Assembly (NCBI RefSeq): GCF_041296385.1
Contig: NW_027183575.1
Location: 157,187-221,186 of the forward strand
Source of the DNA: Aphelocoma coerulescens
Lineage: Eukaryota > Chordata > Aves > Passeriformes > Corvidae
DNA length: 64,000 bases
Reading direction: 5' to 3'
The notes under the pieces were generated by a model that saw only the letters and a list, made by a program, of their open reading frames with translations, was not told the origin of the DNA and made no database searches. The translations under genes and the position numbers were made by a program. Each line of letters starts with the position of its first letter. Position 1 is the stretch's first letter. Below are positions 22,586 through 33,810 of this stretch, in pieces.

Positions 22586-25267
22586 GTGCCGCTCTTCTGC
22601 GTGTCTACTGCACGCATCCATAGTGTACAGTGCAAGGATTTTCCTCAGCTCTCGCTCAGCGAAATGCATTAGAAGGGAAGCACATGCTAGATTAGCCATT
22701 CGTTAGCCCACGCTTTCAGTAGAGCACCACAAGCTGGGCGACGAGGAAAAGCAAAGAAGAACATCTTTTCGTCTTTGCACGATCTTCTCTGCGAGACATC
22801 TCTCCACGTCTTTGCTTCCTGCAAGGCTGTAAGGTGCGCGGTGGTACTTGGAAGGGAGAAGGCAGGTGCAGAGAGCACCGCGATCTGACGGCGCTCTGCA
22901 GGCTGTAAAGGAAAGAAAGCTACCACTTGAATATGGTGCAAATACCAATTTCCACGCGTCGCGGGTAAGCTCCGGGTAAGCTTGGTGACCTAAAACTGGG
23001 CGCTGAGTGAGACGTAACCGAGAATCTTTCCCTTTGCATTCCGGCTCCAACGCAAACAGAATGTGATGCTACTTAGCGCTGCGAAGGAAAGTGCATAGCC
23101 CTGGTGTGTTTGGGAAGAATCAGCAGCCTGGAGCGTTTTTCTGGAGCCTTTCTCCGCTGGCACCGTGCTCTCTGGGCGAGAAGTAGACGACGCTTCGACT
23201 CCGGCAGAATGAAAGCGCGACATGGTACGAAGAGCATTAAAGAATGAGGGCAGAGCACCGAGCTGGTGTGTGCATCGCACAGGCTGCAAGAGGAAGCCTG
23301 GCTGTCACTCGCTTGTTTCCGGATTCACGTTAGCGTTTTAAAACAGAAAGTTCCACTTGCAGCTACTTGTGCTGCTGCCTATTTCTCTTCCAGCGTTCCC
23401 TGGGAGGAATTGTGCCGAGCTTTATGCTTCGAGATGCAGAGATAACAGTGGTAGATGCGGCGGAGAATGGAAATACAGAGCACAGCGGACAGTTTATGGT
23501 GCTTTACGTGAGGCAAGGGAAAGTGCAGCCCGGCAGTGCTTTTTACTTCTGGAGCATTTTGCTTTGGTAGCAGCTGCTGCAAGTGGGCAACGGAGCTGCG
23601 AGAGTGAATAACGTGACGGCACGTCTATCTGAGAAGGAAGCTCCCGAGCCGCAGTGTGTTGTGCTCAGTTTCAAGGCTGCTTGGAGGAGGGGGGTACTTG
23701 AAGACCGCCTTCTATCTCGACGCGTCCTACTGCGTGTGCTCCAGCTGCATGGACGCTGCAGCATTGAAGGTGTAGGATACTGCTTCTGGCCAGGTAGTGT
23801 GATGAATGGAAACGGCTGCGCCTTACTTTGTGAAGCAGCCAGAGCATTCTCAGCTGAATCTGCTTATGAAGCAGCTTTTGGCTGGACATTTGAAATTCGG
23901 TCCACTGAGTACGTTAACGCGGTGCCCAGTTGCTTCGTTCTTTGCCTTCTGCGGTCTGGACAAAACTGAAGCCCAGCGATGGCTTTGCGTTTTGGCGCTC
24001 TTCAGCGCGAACACTGCACGCATCCACAGTGTGCTGTGCACGGATTTTCCTCAGCTCGACGTACAATCATTTTCTTGCTGTTTCCAGAGTCTAAACTCTT
24101 CGTGAAACTCTCGCTCAGCGAGATGCGTCAGGAATGAGGCACTTGCTGGATGAGCTTTTCGCTAGCCAAGACTTTCAATACAGCACCACAATTCAGGCAA
24201 GAAGCAGGAGAAAGGAAGATCATCCTTTCGTCCTTCCACGTTCTTCTCTGCGAGATGACTACCCGTGTCTTTGCTTCCTGCAAGGCTGTAAGAGGCGCGG
24301 TAGTACTTAGAACTGAGAAGGCAGGTGCAGAGAGCACGGCGGTCTGACGGTGCTCTGCAGGCTGTAAAGGAAAGACGGCAGCCACTTGAATGTGGTGCAA
24401 ACACAAGTTTCCACGCGTCGAGGGCAAGCTCTGGGCGTGCTGGTTGACCTAAAACTGTTCTCTGGGCGGGACATAGCAGAGAATCTTTCCCTTTACATTT
24501 GGACGACAAGAAAGACCGAAAGTGCTGCTGTATGTCGCTGCGAGGGAAAGTGCATAGACCAGGCGTGTGTCGGCAGAAGCAGTCGGCTGGGGCATTTCGC
24601 TGCCGGCACCGTGCTCTCTGGGCGAGAAGTAGACGACGCTTCGACTCCGGCTGAATGAAAGAGCGACATGGGTACTAAAGAGGCCGAACGAAGGCGCAGA
24701 GCACCGGACTCGTGTCCGCAGCGTACAAACTGAGAAAGGAGCGTGGCTAGCACTCGCCTGCCTGCCCAATTCACGTTAGCATTGAGAAGGAGGAAGTTCA
24801 ACGACAACTACTTCCTTGTGCTACTACTTATCCTTCTTCCAACCATCCTTGGAAACTTTGGCGCTTAACTTTAGGCTTCGAGATGCAGCAAACACAGTGG
24901 TCGCTTCCAAGGAGAGGGGAAGTAGAGAGTGCAGCGGGGAGTTTAGGTGGCTTTACGTAAGGCAAGGGGAAGGTGCAGCCCAGCATTGGCTTTTTCTTCT
25001 AGTTCTTTTCTTCAGGAGAGCAGCTAGCAAGCAGGCTGCGAGAGGCAACAATGGGATGGCTCGTCTGTCGGAGAAGCCGCAGTCTACAGTGCTGCAGACT
25101 GCTGTGCACAGTTTTAATGCTGCTGTAAGTACACGGTACTTTTGGAACGTCTTCTCTCCTGACTCTCCCATCTCTGGGAGCTCTAGCTGCTTGAACCTGG
25201 CCACACTGAAGGTGTGTGGACGTGGTTGCGCTGCGAGTATCAAGTCTTCCAGAGAAGAGGGATAGTC
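22586..25267 (-). repeat. Array of diverged repeats (right arm)
   Basis: This is the inverted counterpart of 18851-22500. The landmark reads attcacgttagc here and ends at 23334 and 24780, a period of 1446. The inner unit is a mosaic: its promoter-side part resembles the third left unit and its distal part the second. This suggests unequal exchange or conversion within the array. Confidence 0.82.
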
Positions 25268-26657
25268 AAGAAATGCTTTCTCACCTGGCCTATCTCTCAG
25301 TCCGAACTGTGGCTGCAAACGCTGCGCTGCAAGGGTGGACTTACCCACTTGGAGAGAATGTGATGATGCTCTAGATATAGTTGCGAAGGAAAGTGCTGCT
25401 CACTGGAATGTTTCGCCTAGTTCACAGACTTTAAAAGGACTAGGAAGGCCAACGCCTTGTTCTAGCACTTGTTCTCTGCGTGCAGCTGCTGGATGTTTGG
25501 AAGGGCTTTGGGATCCGCCAGAGGTGGAGGGTACGATGCTACAGAGAGCTTGAAGGAAAGCGCCTATCTCCAGGGCCTTTGATGCAGTTCAGCGGGTGCG
25601 AGTGGCATGTTGAGCATGTTCATGATGGCACAGAAAAGGTTCTGAAAGAAAGAGGCCGTGCTGAAACTGCCTTTACTTTTGCCGCTTAGAAACTGCTCAG
25701 CCAACAATGAAAAGATTCGTCTTGCTTCCCCGCTACGCGCAGGGTTACATCCTTTTATGTCTCCAAGAGGCAGGATGCACAGCGGAGCTCTTCCACCAAC
25801 TGCTTCCACACGACTGGGGCCGCGCCAGCCAAGCGCTTTTTGCCGGGCACTGTCAGCGCTCATGGAAACAACCACACGACGGCGCTGCAGACTTGCAAAA
25901 GAAGGCCAAGCACCTGGCCCAGCTCGAAACCACCCCAAGGGCAGACAGAGGCAACTTGCAAACGGCCCTGCACTCAAATCAACGGTGTCAGGACAAAAAG
26001 GTTGCCCTCATCTTCCCCTTCCAAGAGCACACTCTTCTTTACACCACACCTCTTTGGCCCATACAAATCTTTTCCCTCTCGCAGATTCCGCCCACCAACT
26101 TGAAACCATCTGGCAAAAACAGGGCTCAAAACAGTGCCAGCTGAGGAAGATCTTGCTGCCTACAACTTCACCTGCACCCCTCAAACTAGCAGCACACACG
26201 CTGTTCTCAGCACTCTCCTTCTCAGCTCTAGGTACCATCCTAAGCCTTCCCTCTCCCAGAGTCAGGATCCAAAGGCAACGGCACCAGGGACTGCTCACAC
26301 ACTGAAGGCACCAGGACAAATAGCTTAAGAGCTTGGCCTTTGCATTCCCACTGACAGCTCAACAGCTCGAACCCAGAGAGAGCTCTGCCTGTTGGGAAAA
26401 GCCTTTAAAATCCCTAGGAGTACCTGATGTGCACATCCAAACCTGCCTTCCTTGCCAAAGAGAGCAACTACAAGCCCATCTCCAAAGAAACGGCATCCCC
26501 TCCTCCAAAATACAACACATCCAGCGACTGATCCGCCTCCAGTATTGAATATGTCCAACAATTGCCCCCACACGCACAGGGGCCAGAAGAGAAATGTCTT
26601 GCTGGACTATTCCTCCCCACAGTACCTTAACATCTGCTCCAGCAACACTGGCACTAT
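25268..26657. other. Unidentified arm sequence, inverted copy
   Basis: This is the reverse complement of 17465-18850 with very few differences. It has the same overlapping long frames and no recognised motif. Confidence 0.6.
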
Positions 26658-27960
26658 GTCCTTGCCTTCCCAAGGAAAGGCACTCCGAGTCTCTTGGCCT
26701 TGCCTTGTCTAGTTCTTCTTAAGGTACCCTTGCTCTGCTTCCTTTGCCTACGTCTGCCTTGCCTCGCACTGCCTACAACTTGCTGGCTTTGCTTTGCCCG
26801 GCCTACCACTCTTTCCCTTGCCTTCCATGCAGGCAAGGCGCTGCAAACCGAGTGCAGGCAATTGTGGGCAAGTCAAGGGAGAGGTAGGCAAGGCCAGAGC
26901 AGTGAGGGGAAAGCAAATGGAGTGGTAGACAAGAGAAGGTCCAGAAGTTAGAGGCAAGGCTGGCTGTAGGAAGGAAGGGCCACTGATGGGAAGGCCAGGC
27001 AGAAACAGGAAGGGCTCAGCAAGCCAAGGCCCTGGAGGAAAACAGTAGGCAGGTCATGTGCTGGGCATGGCCGTGCAAAGGAATGCAAGGCTCCAGAGGG
27101 CTAGCAGGGCAAGGCAAGGCAACTGTTGTGTTGCCAAGGCAAGGCCAGGCAAGGCAGGTGAGAAGTACATTCAAGGACTGCTGGTACACAAAAGTGGCCA
27201 GGACCAAGTGCTCTGTGTGGCCTTGATCCCGCGTGGGTCATCTCTCCTCTGTACCTAAAAGACTTGAGCTACCTGCTTTCCCTTGTATGCAAAAGAACTC
27301 TCTTTCTGGTCCCCGAGCTCAAGGGCAAAATGTGAATTGCCCCTCCAAGGTTCAAGACATGCAAGGATTGCTCCCAGACAAAGGCTGCCCACAGAGATGA
27401 GTGTGGCAACATGCGTCCTCCCCTGGTCTTCCTCTCATGGGATCCTGAAACACCGGAGATGCTTGAGAGCTTTGAGATTCCTCGGAGGAGCAGAAAGGGC
27501 AGGGCAAGGCCCAGAAATGTCATTGAAAAGGGGTGTTGAATTCCAGGTGGGGGAGGGGTGAGCAAGGTCATGCAAGGCAAGGGAGGGGTTCAAGGGCAAG
27601 GCAAGGCAAGTGGTGGCTTTGCGAGGCGAGGCAAGGCAATGAGGGTCCTAGAAGGAAAAGGAAAGGTGAGGCCAGACCTAGACGAATGTGAAAGGAAGTC
27701 AGGTGGGGGATGGGTGAGCAAGTCAGTGCAAGGCAGGGGAGAAAAGGCAGGTTGAGGGAAGGCTACAGAGGGGGCAGCAAGGAAATGCAAGGCATGGGGA
27801 AGCATGCGAGGAGTGGGTGCTGCCAGCCGGTGGGGATGGCAGGGGCGGGGCCACTGCAAGTAGCATGGTGGGGATGTGGAGGGGGTGTTAGTGTGCGGGA
27901 GGTGTGTGTGTGTGTGTGTGCAGTGGAGTGCAGGGTAAGTGCAGGTGTGTGTGTGCGTAT
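26658..27960. repeat. CCTTG-rich tract and CA microsatellite, inverted copy
   Basis: This is the mirror of 16099-17464, purine-rich on this strand (GGCAAGG runs), with the TG run at 27901-27920 and a second short one near 27945. It contains one copy of the 61-bp unit (about 26870-26930). Confidence 0.8.
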
Positions 27961-28024
27961 ACGGGGGTTTTGTGCCAGGTGCTGTGCCAGGGAGAGCCGT
28001 TCCACCGCAAGGAAGGTGTGGGAG

Positions 28025-28463
28025 TGAAAGGAGTAAGATAGATGTGTCTTTACAAAGAGACCGTGTGAATCTCTCCTTAGACAAGGCTAGGAATTTACAG
28101 GGGGGGAAGTAACAGAAGAAAGTATTCGTTCTAGAAACTGTTACTAATCAACAGAGACTGTTGCTCAGCCAAGGCCCTGCTAAATTCCTGAACCTAGAGC
28201 AAGGCAGCAAAGACTTCCCAGCATTAGGAATAGTTTGGTTTTCTTCCTTTTCCATTCCAAAAGGGGACTGCATATTAGAGGGGGGCGTAGAGTAGGCAGT
28301 TCCGGAAGTCTGTAATTCCCGAGTACCTCAGAGGGTGCTGTTGCCAGGAACTTAACATCAGAAGGGGGCTGCTTCCCGCAATCATTTGAGAGACTCCATG
28401 GCAAAAGCCCCATGGCCTCTCCCTGGAGTTGAAGAATGTTACAGGACTCCTCTGTCTCCTTTT
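28025..28463 (+). mobile_element. 5' LTR of the deleted provirus (right arm)
   Basis: This is the inverted copy of 15592-16028. The proviral remnant here reads on the plus strand, toward the outer end of the right arm. Confidence 0.75.
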
Positions 28464-28801
28464 TGGTGGATGAAGAAACTCAGAAAGCCACACTTCTGCC
28501 AGAACTCTCCAAGATGCCCCCTTTGCTCCCCGTGACTCCATCACTGCCCAGGAAGCTGTCTTTTCTACCACAGCAGTTTGACATACAGTTAAAAGTCGTG
28601 TGGCAGAGAAAAAAGGCAAGAATTGGTTTCCAAGGGATGGCAAACAAGAGATACCAGAACCTTTGGCCCTACCAATATTAAAGCAACTCCATTAAGAGAG
28701 TTCTTGCACTTCCTGAGGATTGGCAGAAGCCTATCTCATGATGTATGTTGCTGGGGGTCTTTTTAGACTGGCAAAAGGAGCTGTTGAAGGTTGCTTGATC
28801 T

Positions 28802-29492
28802 GTGCTAAAGCCAACAGCCAAGTTACAAAGTAACTTGCTAGAGGAGGGAGGCCTTGGGCTGCATGGCCCTTCCAAAGATGCCAGGTGGATTTTCCGGAGA
28901 TGCCCCAAGTGGCAAGGCTTAATATCTTCTGGTAATCGTATGTCAGCTAGCAAGGTGGCCAGAAGTATTTCCAACTACTTCAGTAATGACAGGATCAGTT
29001 CTTAAGGCATTTTTGGAACAAATCATTCCAAGATACAGCATTGTAGAAGCAATAGATTCAGATAGGGGAACTCATTTTGCAGGAAAGATCCTTCAAGGGG
29101 TTTTGGCTTCTTTAGGAACACAATGGAACCTCCATAGGCCCTGGCACCCCCAGAGCTCGGCTCGGGTAGAAAACAATGAAGAGAGAAATAAACACCTTTT
29201 GAAGCTGGTAATAGAAACCAAGATGCCATGGGTAGGGCTTTGGACATTGGCTTTGGTGAGAATGAGGGCCCAAGCCAGAAGAGAGATTCAGTTATCTCCC
29301 TTTCAATCGTTGTTTGCAATTGCCCTCCTGGTAAGTCTCCACCCAGTGGGGGGGGTAGAGGCAAGTGATGCATTTTTAAAACCATCTGTGGCCAGGATCC
29401 TGCTTCTTGTGAAACCCCTTCAACAGGAAACTCAGCTGGCGCAAGCCCGGCCTTTGGACTTTGCTGCTTTTAACATCCAACCAGGAGATTGA
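28802..29492 (+). pseudogene. pol: pol remnant: integrase (right arm)
   Basis: This is the inverted copy of the left-arm integrase remnant. The frame 28986-29492 holds the second Asp (DSDRGTHF) and Glu (ARVEN) motifs; the first Asp region is out of frame upstream. Same inactivating lesions as in the left arm. Confidence 0.78.
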
Positions 29493-30008
29493 GTCCTAAT
29501 TAAGGAGTAGAAAGAAGCGCCAGTGCTGGTGAAATGGCGTGGCCCATTCCAAGTGTCACTGACGACAGAAAACAGCCGTCAAGTAAGCTGAACACAGGTG
29601 AACCCGTCACTCTCGGGTCAAGGTCTCTGAAGCCTCAGAGATTTGCACATCTCAGCTGGAGGAGAAGGCCGGGAGGCCGTGACTGACACTCTGCAGGAGT
29701 GGGCCGGAGCAGTAGGCAGTGCTTCGACATCGGAAGAAGCCCCGCAGTCCTACCTTCAGACCGTCTGCTGAAATAGACTGTATAGGCATCCCTCCTCTAG
29801 AATCTCCACTCACTTGGGGGCTAATACTTGTGGCCATTTTGTTACGTTAAGTGGTTTCTGTGTCTTCAATTGCCACAGGTGCTGCAGAAGACAACGGGAA
29901 AATTAGACTAGCTAATTAGATGACACTATTAAAACATTTTCCTTACTAATTCTACTTTGATATGGTCAGCTGAGTTTAGGCCAGGAGTGGGAGAATCAAT
30001 TTGCAGCC

Positions 30009-31454
30009 TTAGGAGAAGAAGTAGCAAAAGTTTTTAACCTTAGCAATTGCTGGCTCTGTGGAAGGCCAGGAGGATCTGAAGAGTGGCCATAGTTGGCTAG
30101 CCCAGCTGAACCTAAATGGTGGGTCAATGTGAGGGCCCACAGTGGGATGGGATTTGGGGCCAAAGAAGGAAGTTCACGGCCACTTCATTCTTCTCCAACA
30201 GGCACTTATTGCCTAATAGGATAGGGCGTGTCTATGTAGGAAAAGGCAATTGTCAATTGACTTTCCCTCTGGGCTTGAACAACTGGGTTTGGACCCCCAA
30301 TTGCCCTCCTTCCAATTGTTCCAAATATCAAGGCAAATGCAATCAAATACCTGTTCGGCTCACTAACAGTAGCTGCGTAAGGCGTTCTTATCACACTTAC
30401 CAAAAATATTTGGAAGCCTGTAAAGCAATGGGGAGGGACAAGGGGTTTTTTTGACCACCTGTTTTTGAGCAGTCCCCACAAAAATTCCACAAGTAGAAGA
30501 CATGTTGTTTGTGATTATCAGTGGGAATGGCCACACCGGATTGGAACTCAAAGCCTTTTAGTGAGTTCTGCTCCAAATCCAACCAAGCAGCTTGCAGATG
30601 TAAATGTAGGTGGGAACCCTGTGCGGGAGCTTGGAAATGCAAATGCTGGGACCCTTATGGTGGGGCAACTCTTGTTGGAGGACCGTTAGGCCCGGGAATC
30701 CTGCTGTATTTTGAGCCACCAATTGATGACCATGGGTAGGTTCCTTTGCTAATGGAACACGGGCTTTGAAAGGACAGTATTGGATTTGTGGCCAACATGC
30801 TTAGCTCAGGTTACCTCCAAACTGGTCAGGGATATGGTATATTTAGTAGACTGTTGTTCTTTTTGCTACTACAAGTTCTGGGAAATCGCTTAGGAATCAA
30901 AATCTGTGATGATTTAATTAGAGAAAAGCAGTCAGCTGATGCAGCCCTGGCTGGAGGGAGCACCCCAAAACGGGGAAATGATGAACGGCCAACAGAACAA
31001 GTTACCCAACACGATGGACCAGCCCCTTGGAAACCTAAGGAATTAATCCCAGATGCCTGGGAACCCATTTATCATTTGACGGAGATAATTAGGTTACAAG
31101 CTGTCTCGGAAATAATTACCAACCAGCCAGCCACAGCGCTTGACCTTTTTGCTGAGCAACCCACTTAAATGAGGAAAGCGGTATTTCAACATTGGATGGT
31201 ATTAGATTATCTGTTGGCAGAAGAAGGAGGAGTTTGTGGGAAATTAAATGACTCGAGCTGCTGTTTGCAAGCAGATGACAGCGGAAAAGTGGTCAAACAA
31301 ATAACAAAGGAAATAACGTCAGCTCGTGGACCTGTCCAAATGTTGAAAGGATGGGGATGGGACATGTTTTCATGGTTAACTGGCCAGCTCTGGGCTAAAT
31401 GAATACGATTCCTCCTCTTACATGCTATAGCAACTCTCATCTTTTTACCATGTG
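30009..31454 (+). pseudogene. env: env remnant of the deleted provirus (right arm)
   Basis: This is the inverted copy of 12600-14045. Open pieces are at 30116-30454, 30465-30739, 30788-31168 and 31169-31402; the last contains the LLAEEGGVC and CC transmembrane-subunit motif. It is broken by stops and frame changes. Confidence 0.75.
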
Positions 31455-31667
31455 TGACACCATGCTGGCGGCAGCTCTTTCAGCAGGTGCTCAAGGGGAT
31501 GCCGCTAGCAGCCATGCCTACCTGATCCAGAAATGACTACAAAAGGACAGAAAAGAATGTCACTGCAAATAATAGCAAAACCCAAGAAGACTCCAGAAGA
31601 AAAAATTAAATCCATGGTAATTAAGGTTTGTAAAGACAAATACAGAGCAAATAAAAAGAGGAGGGAT

Positions 31668-32127
31668 TAAAAGGAATGAGATGGATGAGTCTTTACAAAG
31701 AGACCGTGTGAATCGGCCTGTAGACAAGGCTAGGAAGTTATGGCTAGTGAAGTAACAGAAGAAACTAGGAGTTCTCTAGAACTGTTACTAATCATCAGAG
31801 ACTGTTGATTAATCAAGGCCGTGTTAAATTCCTGAACCTAGAGCAAGGCAACAAAGACTTAAGAGCATTAGGAATGGGGTTCTTTTCTTTCTTCTCGATG
31901 CCAAGAGGGGGGTGCATATTAGAGGGGGGCGCATAGAGTAGGCAGTTCCGGAAGTCTGTATCTCCCGAATACCTCAGCCAGTGGGGAAAAGGAAGAGGGT
32001 GCTGTGGCCGGGAACTTGGCATCAAAAGGGGGCTGCATCCCGCAACCGTTTGACAGACGCCATGGGAAAAGCCCCATGGACTCTCCCTGTAGTCGAAGAA
32101 TGTTGCAGGACTCCTCTGTCTCCTTTT
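31668..32127 (+). mobile_element. 3' LTR of the deleted provirus (right arm)
   Basis: This is the inverted copy of 11927-12386. The polypurine tract aaaaagaggaggga is at about 31653-31666, immediately upstream. Confidence 0.75.
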
Positions 32128-32173
32128 CGGATATAAACCTCAGGCATCGTGGATTAATTTTCCCTAACGGCAG

Positions 32174-33094
32174 CGACCTGCCGCGTGGTCTCCGTGCTCC
32201 TCTCCAGCCCCCCGGAACGTGTAAAATAGTTCCCAGCGGCTCCCACCGCGCGTTGCAGACGGCTGCGCGGCCCCGGGGCTGCCCGCAGTGCTCCCCTGCC
32301 CCGCCAGGGCTGCCCGCGGGCTGCGGAGCCGCCTCGCCACCGGCGCGGCCAGGGCCGGGGCCCTTCTCGACAGCAGCCGAGGGGCTGCGGAGCGGGCGGC
32401 TGCCGGACGATCAGCTATTTTATGCCGCGCGGTGCTGCCGCCTCCATCTAGCTCTCCATCACGCCGCCGCCCGCCGCCCGCCTGGCGCGCTCACGCTCGG
32501 CCGCGCTCGCCGCCCGCCCAGCCTCGCCGGAAGCTCTCCCGCCCGTGCTGTGCCCCGGCTCCGCCGGCAGCTCGGCAGGGCCCGGCCGCACGCGTGCTGC
32601 GTGGCTCGGAGCAGCCGCGTTGCGCCGCAGGCGACGGGGAAGGCGGGGCGGGCCGGCGCCATCGTGGTAGCGCGAGGAGAGGAGCGCCCGGGCGGGGCGG
32701 CGAGCGGCGCGGCGGTGAGCGCTTCTGCTTCCTGTCGCTCGGCGGCCGCCCACGGCAGGTGCCGTGTGACCCCGCGGAGCGGCGGGGCCGGCCGGGCGGT
32801 GCGCGGCGAGGCTTTCGGCCAGCGGCGACCACAGCGAGAGGCTGCTGGCACTGCCCGTGCCGGTGGAGAGAGCGGGGATCCGAGGCCGGCCTTCCCCGGG
32901 CGACGAGGGGAGGCCGCCTTTGCCGCGCTGCCCTCCGTGCAGCATGTGGCCGATTCCGGCGAACCCGGGGTCTCCGCAGCGGCGCGGGCGGGAGGGAGTG
33001 GGGAGCGCGCTCGGTGCCGTGCCGGCCGCTCCCGGCCAGCGCTGCGCTGCGCCGAGGCGTTTTCCCGCCCGTCCTGGGAAGGACATAAGCGACA
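32174..33094. promoter_or_regulatory. CpG island, right arm
   Basis: This is the inverted copy of 10960-11880, nearly identical, with the TATA-like element at 32417-32424 on the minus strand, facing the axis. The full-length provirus begins about 40 bp beyond its outer edge, so here the island sits between two proviral 3' LTRs. Confidence 0.75.
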
Positions 33095-33135
33095 CCGTAG
33101 TTGGAGCTTAGCTGTCAGGGGGAACAACTTCTCTC

Positions 33136-33793
33136 TGTGAAAAACGAAGTTCACTCTCCTGTGAGAATTTAAAGGGGTTTAATATAAAGACAATAAGAGA
33201 CACATCAAATAAAGCAACGGGGTAACAGCCAGTTGCCTTGGCGCTCTGCCAAGAGCACACCTGATGCCAGAGGTCAGTCCTTTTTATACCGTTTTTACTG
33301 TCTGTTCTTTATTCATATTAAAACTTTTCCTGGAGCTGTTCTGCATGGCCACTCCTTGGTTCCGCCTTTTTAGAGCGTGCCTAGTCTTCTGCCTTGTGGT
33401 TTTATTTCTCTTGATTCTTGGGGTTGGGCCCGCTAGGCAAGAGTCGATGGTAGGGTGGATTTCTTAATTCTCCAGACAGTCAGGGCTGATTGCAGCTTTG
33501 GGCCTCTTCGTCTCTCCGGGCAGAGTGGTGATAAAATCTCCCGGACTCTCCTGGCCGCCCGTTCTCCGGGCGGAGTAGCCTTTGGGCCCTTTTGCTCCCT
33601 AGACAAAGTGTTGATTAGCAGCTTTTCGGGCCTCATCCTCTGTTCGTTTGGAGGTTATCTTACGTGCTCACACTTGCTAACATTCTTGCTAAAAAGAGAG
33701 AAAACTACATCCACACAGCAGAAAGCATTTCTAACGTTATATAATATCTACTTTATACTTTGCGAGAAGCTAATATAATATATGTTTATAACA
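33136..33793 (-). mobile_element. 3' LTR of the full-length provirus
   Basis: This 658-bp LTR runs TGTTATAAAC to CA, with a TATA box near 33282-33290 and ATTAAA near 33176-33183. About 23 differences (3.5%) from the 5' LTR are visible, including a one-base insertion and a cluster near 33533-33541. Confidence 0.93.
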
Positions 33794-33806
33794 ATCCCCC
33801 CTTTTC
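33794..33806 (-). promoter_or_regulatory. Polypurine tract
   Basis: GAAAAGGGGGGA on the minus strand is followed by one T and then the LTR. It would prime plus-strand DNA synthesis and confirms the 3' LTR assignment. Confidence 0.85.
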
Positions 33807-33810
33807 TATT

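Larger units (their letters stand above)
22586..33135. repeat. Palindrome right arm, inner part
   Basis: This is the inverted copy of 10923-22500, ending where the provirus begins. It carries the same features in reverse order. It has about two array units instead of three, one 61-bp unit instead of two, and 57 bp not present in the left arm (about 24057-24113). The arm resumes at 43232 beyond the provirus. Confidence 0.93.
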
